Shown: piece after piece, positions 25,117 through 34,971 of the stretch
Numbering within the stretch: the first letter of the stretch is position 1
How the letters are laid out: every line of letters starts with the position of its first letter
NCBI RefSeq assembly: GCF_000242455.2
Contig: NC_019892.1
Location: 4,216,001-4,280,000 of the forward strand
Direction of reading: 5' to 3'
Source: Singulisphaera acidiphila DSM 18658
GTDB taxonomy: Bacteria; Planctomycetota; Planctomycetia; Isosphaerales; Isosphaeraceae
Length of the DNA: 64,000 nucleotides
The notes under the pieces: generated by a model
What the model was told of the DNA's origin: nothing
Seen by the model: the letters and a program-made list of their open reading frames with translations, nothing else
Databases searched by the model: none
Position numbers and translations under genes: made by a program

Positions 25117-26706
25117 TCACTCGTGCCTGAGGGAGATGATCGGGTCCAACCGTGCTGCGCGGTGGGCCGGGTAGAGGGCCGCGAGCATGGTAATCAGCAT
25201 GGCGAGCATCTGGGTCCCCAGCACCAGCCAGATCGGGAAGGCGAAGAGGGAGCCTTCGATGGGCTTCGGGGTCTGCGCCTCCATGACTGAACGGGCGATC
25301 GCATCGCCTGGAAACGACGCGATCCAGCCCAGCAGTAAACCAAGTCCGCCCCCGACCAACCCGATGGCGGCCCCCTCGATCAGGAAGATCGTCCGGACCT
25401 GGCCGGTTCGCGCCCCCAGGGCTTTCATGATCCCGATCTCATGGGTCCGCTCCAGCACGCTCATGAGCATCGTGTTGGTGATTCCGATGGCGGCCACCGT
25501 CAGCGCAACGACCGCGATGAACGCGGTAGCGATCGTGATCAGCAAGACGTTCATCCGAATCGTCTCGATCACCTGGATCAACGACGACTGGCTGAAGCCC
25601 ATCGACTCGACCGCCTTCGTGACCTCCTTGACGTTCGCGTCGCGGTCCACCGTCAGGACGGCCTGGTTCAACCCATTCTCGGCGATCGACGGAGCACGCA
25701 ACGAGAACTCGGCGGCCGTCCATGGAGGGAGGATGACGTCGGCCCCGCGTGTGGCCCAATGCATCACACTCGTGGTATTCTTATCGTCTTCCTCCAACGC
25801 CTCCCGGACCACACCGACAATGGTGAAGGTCTCGGCATAACGATCTTCCTCTATCTGATCCGACTTGATCGAAGTCAACTCCAGTAACTTGGAAAAGGCC
25901 ACTCGCTCCTCAGCCGGAAGCGGCAACAGCCCCACCCAAGGGGCCAGCCGTCTCAGCATCCGGATCAGCGACTCGCTCTGCGCCGACGTGAAGCCCCGTT
26001 CCCCGAAGGTCAAAAACTGCGACAGCGACAACTGACCGCCTCGGTTCGCACGATATTCGAAGCGGACTTTCTGTCCGATCGCCTTCGCGACCTCACCGTC
26101 TCCAACAAGTCCAAGCTCGTACAAGAGCAGTTCATGAACGACTGCCTCTTCGTCTCTATCACCGGCCAGCGCCCGCCCGGCAACCAACAGGTTCCGGTAG
26201 TAGCCGTCCGGATCGGCCGAAGCGAACTGGGCCTCGCGGGGTTGACCGATACCGCTCAAGGTGATTGTTCCCTGTTGGTTGACGATCGGCACGACACGCT
26301 CCACATGTGGTAACCGCGCGAGCCGGTCCAGGCCCGCGCGGTTCAATCTGGTCTTCGGCTTCGAGCCGTGTCGGGAGCCCCATCTACGGACCATCGCATG
26401 AAGCATCCTCGCCTTCTTGGCCTCGCTCATCACCCCCTTGACCGTCTTTTCCGACTCGGGCACGTCTTCGGCGACCGCCTCGTAGCGGACATAAACGCTG
26501 ACCTGCCGCAACGCATCCGTGCCGCGAAACAGGCTGAGGATTGCGTGGTCCACTCCATGCCCGATCGAGAGGCTCACGAACAAGGCGAACGTGCCGATCG
26601 CGACGCCCAGCACGGTGAGCGTGGTTCGCACCTTCTGCTGCCTCAGCGCCGAGACGGCCATGCCCGCGAGGTCGGCCGGACGCATTCGCGGTGATTCACG
26701 CTTCAT
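25117..26706 (-). CDS. ABC transporter permease, MacB/FtsX type
   Basis: A 529-residue permease with the MacB topology: one N-terminal helix (VRTTLTVLGVAIGTFALFVSLSIG), a large extracytoplasmic domain of about 320 residues, then three C-terminal helices making the FtsX domain (LITIATAFIAVVALTVAAIGI, AAIGLVGGGLGLLLGW, LVLGTQMLAMLITMLAAL). The cytoplasmic loop ERTHEIGIMKALGA, which contacts the ATPase, is intact. The start overlaps the ATPase stop by 4 nt (ATGA). MacB-type exporters move substrates such as lipoproteins, peptides or drugs out of the membrane without full transport. No periplasmic adaptor gene is adjacent. Confidence 0.9.
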   Translation of the reverse strand: MKRESPRMRPADLAGMAVSALRQQKVRTTLTVLGVAIGTFALFVSLSIGHGVDHAILSLFRGTDALRQVSVYVRYEAVAEDVPESEKTVKGVMSEAKKARMLHAMVRRWGSRHGSKPKTRLNRAGLDRLARLPHVERVVPIVNQQGTITLSGIGQPREAQFASADPDGYYRNLLVAGRALAGDRDEEAVVHELLLYELGLVGDGEVAKAIGQKVRFEYRANRGGQLSLSQFLTFGERGFTSAQSESLIRMLRRLAPWVGLLPLPAEERVAFSKLLELTSIKSDQIEEDRYAETFTIVGVVREALEEDDKNTTSVMHWATRGADVILPPWTAAEFSLRAPSIAENGLNQAVLTVDRDANVKEVTKAVESMGFSQSSLIQVIETIRMNVLLITIATAFIAVVALTVAAIGITNTMLMSVLERTHEIGIMKALGARTGQVRTIFLIEGAAIGLVGGGLGLLLGWIASFPGDAIARSVMEAQTPKPIEGSLFAFPIWLVLGTQMLAMLITMLAALYPAHRAARLDPIISLRHE

Positions 26707-27434
26707 TCCTCGACCCCCGCCAAGATTCGACCGTCGCGAAGCCGGACAACACGATCAGTGCTTCGACGGGCAAGCTCCTCGTCATGTGTCACGAGAATCA
26801 GGGTCGTGTTGTGCTGCTCCAGGTGGTCGAGGAGCAGGCGAAGAATCTCGTGGGCGGTTGCCGTGTCGAGGTTGCCGGTCGGCTCGTCGGCCAACAGCAC
26901 GGCGGGGCGATTAACCAAGGCCCGGGCGATCGCAACCCGCTGCCGCTCGCCCCCCGAGAGTTGGTTGGGCCGGTGATTCAACCGATCGCCCAACCCGACC
27001 GCCTCGAGCGCAGCACGGGCTGCCGCTCTGCGCTCGTGCTTGGCCCGGCCGGCGAAGACCATGGGCAACTCGACGTTCTCCAACGTTGTGCGTGAATCGA
27101 CCAGGTTGTAGGCCTGAAAAATCATCCCGACCGTCTCGAGCCGGAACCGGGCCATCTCGTCCGCGTTCATCGCATGCAGGTTCGATCCGGCAATCCGGAC
27201 GGTCCCCGACGTGGGCCGGTCCAGCCCACCCAGCAGGTTCAGAAGCGTCGACTTCCCCGAACCCGACTTGCCCAGCAAGGCCACCCGCTCACCACGGCCG
27301 ATCACAAGGTCGATCCCACGCAAGGCGGCCACCGTCGAGTCTCCCTCGACATAGGTTTTCGTGACACCCTCGGCCTGCACGACCAGATCCACGGCCAAAA
27401 ACGCGTCCACGGGTTCAGAAACGGGAGAAGACAT
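26703..27434 (-). CDS. ABC transporter ATP-binding protein, MacB/LolD type
   Basis: A 243-residue ATPase. Walker A GKSGSGKST (about 55-63), Q-loop MIFQAYNLV, signature LSGGERQRVAIARAL and Walker B VLLADEPTGNLD are all intact. The first 20 residues are a non-conserved tail. With the permease coded immediately downstream (4-nt overlap) it forms one exporter. The 346-nt region before it (27435-27780) also serves the divergent zinc-ribbon gene and contains a tandem AGATTCTGG pair. Confidence 0.92.
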   Translation of the reverse strand: MSSPVSEPVDAFLAVDLVVQAEGVTKTYVEGDSTVAALRGIDLVIGRGERVALLGKSGSGKSTLLNLLGGLDRPTSGTVRIAGSNLHAMNADEMARFRLETVGMIFQAYNLVDSRTTLENVELPMVFAGRAKHERRAAARAALEAVGLGDRLNHRPNQLSGGERQRVAIARALVNRPAVLLADEPTGNLDTATAHEILRLLLDHLEQHNTTLILVTHDEELARRSTDRVVRLRDGRILAGVEE

Positions 27435-27780
27435 CGGCAGGATCTTTCATGCATGGCCTGATGATCCTCGTTTAAAAACACCCTGGCGAGTATAGCCCAA
27501 GGTCAGACGTCTGTCAGGGGCCTCTCGAAACTCGATTGCGGTTCTCCTCAAAGGCTCGCAATCCACCGGTTCGATTCCTCGAAGCTGCCAGCGTGTTCGA
27601 GGAACGGCCATCATCGCCGTATCGGCCCGATGCGTTAACGGCGAGAGATTCTGGAGATTCTGGTTTCGACCCCCTGACATGGGACGTATAGTCAAGTTAG
27701 CCCCGTCGCCACGTCCGGCCTCGAGCCGATATTGACTGGTCGAGCAGGGTGTCCGGTTTCTCATCATTTGCGAAACACCT

Positions 27781-28722
27781 ATGTCAATTCGATTTCAGTG
27801 TGAGCAATGCGGGCATACGATCGAGGTGGACGATCATCTCGGGGGCAAGCATGGCAAGTGCAAGCATTGCGGTCATTCCGTGGTGGTCCCCGCACCCAAG
27901 GCGGAGGAGGCCGGCCCCGTGCTTCGGCTCCGCCCCCTGGCGGGCGAGGAGCCTACGGAAGGGCTCGGCAAACTCCTCGCCGCTCCGCCACCGCTGAATG
28001 TCCGCGCCGCGGAGGCTGACCCTCGAATCATTGCGGAGATGATTTCCGAACCCGACGCTCCCCCCTTGACGCCCGGGCGGCCCAATGACCATTACACAGT
28101 GACTGACCCTCACGAGTTCACTCGGGTCCACTCCTCATCGGGGCCGCCCCCGCGCTGGCAACTTTTCCCGACGTTGTCAGCCCGTTGGCTCGCAAGAAAC
28201 CTGCGGACGATACGGAATTGGCTTTACGTGGCCTCGGTCGGCTTCCTGGTCCTGGTCCTGATCGGCTATCTCTTCCAGTGGAAGACCCTCCTTCACCTGG
28301 GCGCGTTGGGGGTGGTCGCCTCGAACATCAGCATGCTCTACGTGGGCGTGGCGTACCTGATCTCGCTCCCGTTCAAAGAGAGCCTGGGGCAGGGGCTGGC
28401 CAACCTCCTGATTCCGTTCTATGCGATCTACTACTGGTCGACGCGCTGGGACCGGATGAAGACGGCCGTGTACAAGACGGTCGGCTCGTTCCTGCCGATC
28501 GCGCTGGTCGGGCTGGCTTACCTGATCTACAAGGAAGCCCCGGTCGTCAAGGCGGCGGTCCAAGAGAAGCTCCCCGCGTTCGAGAAAAAGATCGAGCAGG
28601 CGACCTCCAAGCTCGAAGCCAAGGCCGACGCGGCGCTCGGCCCAATCGAAAAAGGCGTGATGCCGCTCTTGAAGACGGAGCCAGAAGAGTCGGCTCGCCA
28701 TCATCGTTCGACCCCCGAGTGA
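27781..28722 (+). CDS. Zinc-ribbon membrane protein
   Basis: A 313-residue protein. A treble zinc-ribbon at the N-terminus uses Cys7, Cys10, Cys27 and Cys30 (FQCEQCGHTI ... CKHCGHSVV). A Pro/Ala-rich linker follows, then at least three membrane helices between about residues 150 and 250 (LYVASVGFLVLVLIGYLFQW, LGVVASNISMLYVGVAYLIS, VGSFLPIALVGLAYLIY), and a charged helical C-terminal tail. The pattern is common for planctomycete proteins of unknown function. The PilT gene starts 130 nt downstream on the same strand, so a link to the membrane machinery is possible but unproven. Confidence 0.8.
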   Translation: MSIRFQCEQCGHTIEVDDHLGGKHGKCKHCGHSVVVPAPKAEEAGPVLRLRPLAGEEPTEGLGKLLAAPPPLNVRAAEADPRIIAEMISEPDAPPLTPGRPNDHYTVTDPHEFTRVHSSSGPPPRWQLFPTLSARWLARNLRTIRNWLYVASVGFLVLVLIGYLFQWKTLLHLGALGVVASNISMLYVGVAYLISLPFKESLGQGLANLLIPFYAIYYWSTRWDRMKTAVYKTVGSFLPIALVGLAYLIYKEAPVVKAAVQEKLPAFEKKIEQATSKLEAKADAALGPIEKGVMPLLKTEPEESARHHRSTPE

Positions 28723-28854
28723 CATCCAGCCACAACCAGCACGGCCGGCCCGAAAATCTCAGAATCTCTCAAATCACCGACCGAGCAATGTCGATTGGAC
28801 TCATCTCCATAGGGTATGGCTCTCCACGACGCTCCGGACAAGGGACATTGCGCG

Positions 28855-29931
28855 ATGACGATTGACCAGCTTCTCAAGTTCGCGGTAGATCAGGGGGCAT
28901 CCGACCTCCATTTGCAGACCGGCTCTCCTCCGATGCTGCGGATCCTCGGGCAGATTCGCGAGCTCGAGGTTCCGCCACTAACCGACGAGCAGGTCCGGCA
29001 AGCGATTCGCGCCATCGGGCCTCGGGCGATCATCGACGACATCGACAAAGCGATGGCGCAAGGCCACGACTTCTCCTATTCCTTTCCTCCGATGGCCCGA
29101 TTTCGCGGCAACCTCTACAGCCACCTCGGCTCGCCCGGATTGGTGCTCCGCGTCATCTTGCCGGGAATCCGGACCGTCGAAGACCTGCACCTGCCGCCGG
29201 TCATTCGCGAGATCGCCCAAGCCCGGCGCGGGCTGACGCTGATGAGCGGCACCACCGGAAGCGGCAAGAGCACCACGCTGGCCGCCATCGTCGACCTGCT
29301 CAACTCGAACTATCACCTCAAAATTCTGACGATCGAAGACCCGGTCGAATACGAACACGTCAACAAAAAATCGCTTGTCTCCCACGTCGAAGTCGGCAAC
29401 GATACGCCAACGTTCGAACACGGGCTCCGGCAAGCCATGCGGCAGGCCCCCGACGTCATCCTCGTCGGCGAGCTTCGCGATGCCGAGAGCGTGCAAATGG
29501 CCCTCCGCGCGGCCGATACCGGACACCAGGTCCTGGCGACCGTCCATAGCTCGAACGCCGCGCAGACGATCGAACGAATCCTTGCGATGGTCCCCCCATC
29601 CGAGCTTGCGATCGCCCGCGAACAGCTCGCCGCCGCGCTCGTCGGCATCATCTCGCAACGGCTCACCGTCAGCAAGTCCGGTCAGCGCTGGCCGGTCGTC
29701 GAGGTCCTCCGCTGCGACTCCGTGACGGCGAAGTACATCCTCGAAGGGCGGATCGCCGATATTGCCGACTACATCACGACCGGCCAGCGCGGGATGCAGA
29801 CCTTCGACACCCACCTCCTCCAGCTCTACCAGGGCGGGATCGTCTCAGGGACCCAGGCCCTGAGCGTCGCGACCAACGTCGAGGCCCTCGCCCTCGCGAT
29901 GCGCTCCCCCGGCATGATCAAGGCGGACTGA
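28855..29931 (+). CDS. pilT: Type IV pilus retraction ATPase PilT
   Basis: The start at 28855 (MTIDQLLKFAVDQGASDLHLQ) is chosen over the longer frame because AAGGGA stands just before it and the family begins here; 358 residues, as usual for PilT. Walker A GTTGSGKST is at 132-140, the Asp box TIEDPVEYEH about 159-168, Walker B VILVGELRD at 201-209, and the His box GHQVLATVHS at 223-232. It should power pilus retraction or a related secretion system at the cytoplasmic face. No pilin operon is adjacent, though a DUF1559 protein with a pilin-like N-terminus is encoded in the window. Confidence 0.92.
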   Translation: MTIDQLLKFAVDQGASDLHLQTGSPPMLRILGQIRELEVPPLTDEQVRQAIRAIGPRAIIDDIDKAMAQGHDFSYSFPPMARFRGNLYSHLGSPGLVLRVILPGIRTVEDLHLPPVIREIAQARRGLTLMSGTTGSGKSTTLAAIVDLLNSNYHLKILTIEDPVEYEHVNKKSLVSHVEVGNDTPTFEHGLRQAMRQAPDVILVGELRDAESVQMALRAADTGHQVLATVHSSNAAQTIERILAMVPPSELAIAREQLAAALVGIISQRLTVSKSGQRWPVVEVLRCDSVTAKYILEGRIADIADYITTGQRGMQTFDTHLLQLYQGGIVSGTQALSVATNVEALALAMRSPGMIKAD

Positions 29932-30355
29932 CCAATGCGCAAGCGGCCAATAACCTGGGCGACCGTGGCCCGGACTCGCTGACGATCAACCTCCACCCTA
30001 TTCCTGGCACCGTCGGAGCGGACGCGTCTGCGTGGGAGGCGGGCGCGTGGCCCGACGGCATAACATGCACGCTCGCCTTCACCTTCGATCGTCCCCAAAG
30101 CAAAGACGAGGGGCTCTGGAAAGAGACGAGGGGCAAGCATCCCGCCTGATCGAACGGATGCTCAAGCCGCCTGTGCGTCTTTAATAACACATCAGTATTA
30201 TTCTGCGGAACAACTCACCCCTCGCCGCAGCCTGAATACTTGTGAGATGAGCCACTCCGAGATATCTTCGACGGAGCTGGTGGACTGCATGTCAGCAGAA
30301 CGGAACCGCGACTTCAGCTCTCGGCCGGACGACAAGGCAAGAGGAGAGTGCCCCT
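29932..30355. other. Intergenic stretch with a possible gene remnant
   Basis: The plus frame from about 29926 to 30149 reads like a protein (GDRGPDSLTINLHPIPGT, DGITCTLAFTFDRPQSKDEG) but has no start codon, so it would be a broken piece. The remaining sequence, including an AT-richer stretch around 30180-30230, shows no gene. Confidence 0.3.
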
Positions 30356-31096
30356 TTGTCATCAGCTCATCAACGAGCCGGAAACTCCCCCGCCATCGCC
30401 TACGGGTTCGAGATTGACCCGAGTGGGATCCTCGGGGTCAGCAACAATGCCAGCCTCCAGGATATCCGCGACGCATATCGCCTGAAGGCCCGAAAGCACC
30501 ACCCGGACCATGGTGGCGACGAGTGGGCCTTTCGGATCGTGGCAAGGGCCTACGAGATCCTGAGCACCGCGCGAGTCGCCGGGCGGGTCGTTCAGGAGGC
30601 GCAGAAATCCTCCGAGTCCGCTCGCCCCGCCCCCTTCCGCAAGCCGGCTCCCGGTGACTCGGAGTGGCTCCGACCCGGCCGGCGCGACCCCTGGATCGAA
30701 CCGCCGAGGCTGGTCGACGTCGAGATTCTCTCGCTCCGGTTTGAAATGGCCGACCCGACGGACCTGCTCTTGATGCCGGCCTCGGAGCGCAACCTGAGTT
30801 GTTGCCTTTCCCTGACCTGGACGGCTCCCCCCCCGGGCCCCTGGGGCGAGCAACATCCCGATGCCCCCCTCGCCCGAAAACTGCTGACGGACACCTTCGA
30901 GGCCCTCCCGGCGCGGACCCATGCCACGTCGTCCTGGTCACACTCCGAGGGGCCGAAGTTTGAAGGCTGGCTGAGCTACCCCACATCGACCCGCGCCCAC
31001 GAGGCGTTCCGAATCCTCCACGAAGATCTCAACGGCTGCGGCCTCGGCGTGAATCAGTGGACCCGCGAGCTCATTATCCCGCGCGGCGGGCGCTGA
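30356..31096 (+). CDS. J-domain protein
   Basis: A 246-residue protein. The likely start is TTG at 30356, with GAGGAG 9 nt upstream; no ATG gives a complete domain. Residues 20-75 make a J domain with the HPD motif (49-51) that stimulates Hsp70 ATPase. The rest (80-246) is an unrecognised domain with Trp-rich strands (CLSLTWTAPPPGPWGEQ). It lacks the G/F and zinc-finger parts of DnaJ, so it is a type III co-chaperone with an own client domain. No Hsp70 gene is nearby. Confidence 0.85.
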   Translation: MSSAHQRAGNSPAIAYGFEIDPSGILGVSNNASLQDIRDAYRLKARKHHPDHGGDEWAFRIVARAYEILSTARVAGRVVQEAQKSSESARPAPFRKPAPGDSEWLRPGRRDPWIEPPRLVDVEILSLRFEMADPTDLLLMPASERNLSCCLSLTWTAPPPGPWGEQHPDAPLARKLLTDTFEALPARTHATSSWSHSEGPKFEGWLSYPTSTRAHEAFRILHEDLNGCGLGVNQWTRELIIPRGGR

Positions 31097-31551
31097 GCGA
31101 CAACCAAGGCGAGACGCAGACCAAAAGGGCGGCCACGGCGCAGGTTGCGACGATCGAGGGCCATTACCTCCATCCTCGCACCCTTCTCTCGACGTGGGTT
31201 CGCACCTACAATATCGCTAGGCACGGGAAGCGGAGCAAGACGATCCCCCTTCGTCGGCAGATCACGGTCCAGGGCCGTGAATTGGCCGCTGTGGGCCCGT
31301 GCGCGGTCTCAATGGGAGAGGCAGAGAACCATCCCGCCAAAACACCAACGGCCACTCTCCACAACAGCGACACGTTTCACGGAGACACCAACGCAATCAA
31401 ATCCAATAGGACCCTCGCCTTCCTCAGAATCGCCAGCCGGGCCGGACCAGATTCACAATCTCGAGAGAACCACGAGCGTTTCTGGTCGTAATACTTATGA
31501 AGTGGATGCGGCAAGATCCAGTGCGATGATTCCAAACACGGGGTCAGGATC
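31097..31551. other. Intergenic stretch, no gene seen
   Basis: Open frames of up to 144 codons exist on the plus strand, but the translations are of low complexity and start inside the J-protein gene. I see no promoter or hairpin with confidence. Confidence 0.4.
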
Positions 31552-32937
31552 ATGAAGCACATCGACGGCCGTTGGCTACGATGGTCAACGCCCATGGACT
31601 CTGAGCCGACTCGCTCATCGCCGGGTCCAACCGGCTCTTCCCATTCCAGCGACGGTCTCGCTCGAGGCGCACGCATGGTGACGAAGGCCGATCTCACACG
31701 ACATATCGAAACCACAGCGCTCGCGTTTCGCGGCTACGACGTGGCCAACCTGGGTCGAAGCCGTGAACTGCTCGAACATTCCGTCTACGGTTCGATCGTC
31801 CGCGCCACCCTGGACCGGGTCTCCGAAATCTGTTCCGAAGTGATCCACTCACGCATCGATCTCGCGGCATACATTCAGGCCGGCGAAAAGACATCGCTGG
31901 CGACCTTCCCTCACGACATCGCAACGATCGTCGGCATGGAGCTCGCGCAACTCACCTTGCTCGAGGAGGTTTTTGAAGTCCCGATCCGCCAGTCGCAGAT
32001 GACGTTCGGCTACAGCATCGGCGAACTCTCGGCGCTGATCTTTGGGGGGAGCTACACACTCGAAAGCCTCCTCCCCGTGCCGCTCGAAATGGCTCAGGAC
32101 TGTGGCGAATTGGCCGCCGACACGACCCTGGGGGTCCTCTTCACTCGAGGCGCCACGCTCCGGACCGAAGACGTCGAGCGGCTCTGCCGCGTGGTCAGCG
32201 GAGAAGGCAACGGCCTGATCGGCCCCTCGGCCTACCTCTCGCCGAACACGGCACTGCTGCTCGGCCAGGGAGATACGCTCAACCGGGTCGAGCAGGTTAT
32301 GGCCGATTTCATCCCCGACAAGGTGATGCTCCGGCGAAATCCGAACCAGTGGCCGCCGCTCCACTCCCCCTTGATCTGGCAGCGTCATATCCCGAACCGA
32401 ACGGCGTTGATGCTCTATCGGCTCAAGGAAAACCTGACGCCACCGTCCCCCACCGTGCTCTCGATGGTGACCGGCGAGGCCAGCCACAACGCGGTGGATA
32501 GCCGCGATGTCCTCATCCGCTGGACCGACCACCCCCAGCGCCTCTGGGACGTGATCGACGAAACCCTCTCCTCGGGCGTCGAGTGCGTCATCCACGTCGG
32601 GCCAACGCCCAGCCTGATCGCCGCGACCTTCGCTCGCCTGGAAAACAACGTGATCCGCCAGATGGGCAATGGCAACAAATATCTCCACATTCTCGGTCGT
32701 GGATTAGCCTCCGAGCTGAACCGGCACGCCTGGCTGACCCGCCTGCTGCCGTCGAAGGCGGCCTTGCTCCGGACCCCTTATATCAGTCACGTGATCCTGG
32801 AAGACTGGCTGCTCGAGCAACCGCTTCCCGAAACGACGACCGTGGCGATCCCTCAGGTGGTCGTCGAGTCGACCGAGGGGATGCGGGAGGCCAGCGTCCT
32901 CGACCGCGAACCAACCACGGAGTCGACGCGCGGATAA
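31552..32937 (+). CDS. Acyltransferase-domain (FabD-like) protein
   Basis: A 461-residue protein. The start at 31552 has AGGA just before; the conserved part begins at the second possible start, Met42 (31675). From about 130 onwards it has the malonyl/acyl-ACP transferase fold: the nucleophile-elbow sequence is GYSIGE (153-158, Ser155) where FabD proteins have GHSLGE, and a later PPLHSPL block fits the catalytic His. The C-terminal GLASELNRHAWLTRLL is unusual. It leads the beta-oxidation genes; it may load acyl groups or be an inactive relative. The His-to-Tyr change next to the Ser is the main doubt. Confidence 0.75.
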   Translation: MKHIDGRWLRWSTPMDSEPTRSSPGPTGSSHSSDGLARGARMVTKADLTRHIETTALAFRGYDVANLGRSRELLEHSVYGSIVRATLDRVSEICSEVIHSRIDLAAYIQAGEKTSLATFPHDIATIVGMELAQLTLLEEVFEVPIRQSQMTFGYSIGELSALIFGGSYTLESLLPVPLEMAQDCGELAADTTLGVLFTRGATLRTEDVERLCRVVSGEGNGLIGPSAYLSPNTALLLGQGDTLNRVEQVMADFIPDKVMLRRNPNQWPPLHSPLIWQRHIPNRTALMLYRLKENLTPPSPTVLSMVTGEASHNAVDSRDVLIRWTDHPQRLWDVIDETLSSGVECVIHVGPTPSLIAATFARLENNVIRQMGNGNKYLHILGRGLASELNRHAWLTRLLPSKAALLRTPYISHVILEDWLLEQPLPETTTVAIPQVVVESTEGMREASVLDREPTTESTRG

Positions 32938-32949
32938 TCATCGTGTACC

Positions 32950-33003
32950 GTGGGCGTCGCCCACCGGCGGTCCAATCAAAATGCGATGGTGGGCGCTACC
33001 CAC
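32950..33003. repeat. Short palindromes between acyltransferase and dehydrogenase genes
   Basis: GTGGGCG-T-CGCCCAC at 32950-32964 is a perfect palindrome with a 1-nt centre, and GTGGG-CGCTA-CCCAC follows at 32989-33003. A related copy (GTAGGC-ATC-GCCCAC) lies at 35009-35023, before the next gene of the cluster. They look like members of a dispersed intergenic repeat family. Confidence 0.5.
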
Positions 33004-33027
33004 TTGTGCGAGACGGAGGGGTTGTCG

Positions 33028-34971
33028 ATGAGCCAGGACCTCCAGGACGTGGAACCGCGGACGTTTGTCGAGACGGCGCTGGAACTCGGCGGCAAGAGCC
33101 GGGAGGAATCGCAGCGGACCGGAAGACTGGATCGGGCCGACGATCAGGTGGAAGCCCTCTTCGCCCCGCGTTACCAGACCTCTCAGAGTCCGGTCCACCG
33201 CGCGATCTGGGACCGTGAGTTCCCGCTCGATCTGTTTTACGCGAAGCCGACGGATCAGGCGTCCGGCAGTTGGGACGCGATCATGGACGAGTCGCTCGCC
33301 CTGGTTCGCCGCCATCGCGATGCGGGGACGCTGCTCGACGCCAACCGGAAAATCTCGGCGCAGGTTCTCGACGACCTAGGGAAAGCCGGCTACTGGGGCC
33401 TTCTCGTCGACCGCGCCTACGGCGGCGAAGGTGTCCCCTTTACCGCGTTCGCCCGATTCCTGACCCGGATGGCGACGGTCGACGCGACGGTGGCGGGGCT
33501 CGCCTCGGTCCACGGCTGCATCGGCGCGGTCGACCCGCTCCGGACGTTCGGCTCACCCGAACAAAAGAGCCGACACCTCCCACTCCTGGCGAGCGGCCAG
33601 CGGCTCTCCGGGTTCGCTCTGACCGAACCGTGCGCGGGGTCGGACCTGACGGCCTTGCGGACAACGGCCACGCTGGATGGCGATGCCTATGTTGTCAATG
33701 GTGAAAAGCTTTTCATTACCAACGCCATCCCCGGACGGACGGTGGGCGTGGTCTGCCTGGTCGACGGCAAGCCGGCCGTCCTGATCGTCGACCTGCCCGA
33801 CCAGGAGAACGACCAGTTTCAGACCGTGCCTTATGGCTTGCACGCGTTGAAGCATACGCACAACAAGGGGCTCAGGTTCCGCAACTTCCGGGTCCCCAAG
33901 GAAAACCTGCTCGAGCCGGCGCGGGGCGACGGGCTGACGATCGCCTACCACGGCCTGAACCTCGGCCGCGTGGCGCTCTGCTCGGTCGCGGCCGGCACGA
34001 TGCGGACGATGCTGGCGAACTTGCTCCCCTGGGCCCGATTCCGCCGGACCTACGGCGCCCCGATCGAGAACCGCGAACTGGTCCGCCGCCGGGTCGGCCG
34101 GCTCGCGGCCCTGATCGTCGGCTGCGACTCGCTGGTCGACTGGTGCTCCAGTCTGCTCGACCAGGGATATCGTGGCGAGATGGAGTGCATCGTCGCCAAG
34201 ATCTTCGGCAGCGAGGCGCAGAAGGAAGCCGCCATCGAGCTGTTCATGAAGACCCACGGCGGTCGCGCGTTCCTTCACGGCCATCTCTTTGGCGACAACG
34301 TCCACGAATATCTCGCCCCTTGCATCTATGAAGGCGAAGGCGAGATGCTCGGCATGGCCTTCTTCAAGTCACTGATCAAGGAGCACGGCAAGACCTACTT
34401 CGAGCCGATCGGCCGTACGCTCCATGAGGCCAAGATCGCGAAGCCCAACCTGATGAACCCCGCGCACGCCTGGATGCTCCGCAAGGCGCTCGTGCCATAC
34501 GCCGAGTGGTTCATCAAGGAACGGCTCTCGCTCACGTTCGGGGGAAGCGCCACCAAGATCGACCTCCCGCGCCCGCTGGCCGAACACGCCCGGTTCGCCA
34601 TCAACGCCTTGCGGCACGGCCGCTTGGAAGTCAGCGGCGTGATGCGTACGCATCAGTTGAAGCTGGCGGATCGGCAATGCCGGATGGCCGAACTGTCACA
34701 ACGGCTGCAAGACCTGATGGTGATCGTGACGACCAGTTGCTGGGCGGGTCGCCAATCGAGCCCGGTCGTCCAGGCGGCGGCCGACGTTCTCTGTCGCGAC
34801 CTCCGCCGCAAGCTCTCGGGAGCCAGGCCGAGCGACGCCGATATTCGGGCCACCACCAAGCTGGGTGAGACGATCGCCTCCGGCGGCTTTGAAGCGATCG
34901 CCGGCGCCGGTATTGAACCCGAAGCGATCCTGATGCCGTATGACAACGAGCCGGCCGGCAAGGACAAGTGA
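33028..34971 (+). CDS. Acyl-CoA dehydrogenase family protein
   Basis: A 647-residue flavoprotein; the start at 33028 follows GGAGGGG, and the 26 upstream codons of the longer frame are intergenic repeat. The N-terminal domain holds GLLVDRAYGGEG, the middle strand domain LTEPCAGSDLTALRT and VNGEKLFITNA, and the C-terminal helical domain IYEGEGEMLGMAFFKS, where the catalytic Glu normally lies (residues about 435-439). About 180 further residues (440-647) extend beyond the usual end, as in the long (very-long-chain-like) acyl-CoA dehydrogenases. It makes 2-enoyl-CoA, the substrate of the next gene in the cluster. Confidence 0.9.
   Translation: MSQDLQDVEPRTFVETALELGGKSREESQRTGRLDRADDQVEALFAPRYQTSQSPVHRAIWDREFPLDLFYAKPTDQASGSWDAIMDESLALVRRHRDAGTLLDANRKISAQVLDDLGKAGYWGLLVDRAYGGEGVPFTAFARFLTRMATVDATVAGLASVHGCIGAVDPLRTFGSPEQKSRHLPLLASGQRLSGFALTEPCAGSDLTALRTTATLDGDAYVVNGEKLFITNAIPGRTVGVVCLVDGKPAVLIVDLPDQENDQFQTVPYGLHALKHTHNKGLRFRNFRVPKENLLEPARGDGLTIAYHGLNLGRVALCSVAAGTMRTMLANLLPWARFRRTYGAPIENRELVRRRVGRLAALIVGCDSLVDWCSSLLDQGYRGEMECIVAKIFGSEAQKEAAIELFMKTHGGRAFLHGHLFGDNVHEYLAPCIYEGEGEMLGMAFFKSLIKEHGKTYFEPIGRTLHEAKIAKPNLMNPAHAWMLRKALVPYAEWFIKERLSLTFGGSATKIDLPRPLAEHARFAINALRHGRLEVSGVMRTHQLKLADRQCRMAELSQRLQDLMVIVTTSCWAGRQSSPVVQAAADVLCRDLRRKLSGARPSDADIRATTKLGETIASGGFEAIAGAGIEPEAILMPYDNEPAGKDK

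Noticed and set aside
31057..31491. 144-codon ORF after the J-domain gene
   Set aside because: It starts inside the J-domain gene in another frame, lacks a ribosome site, and its composition is not protein-like.
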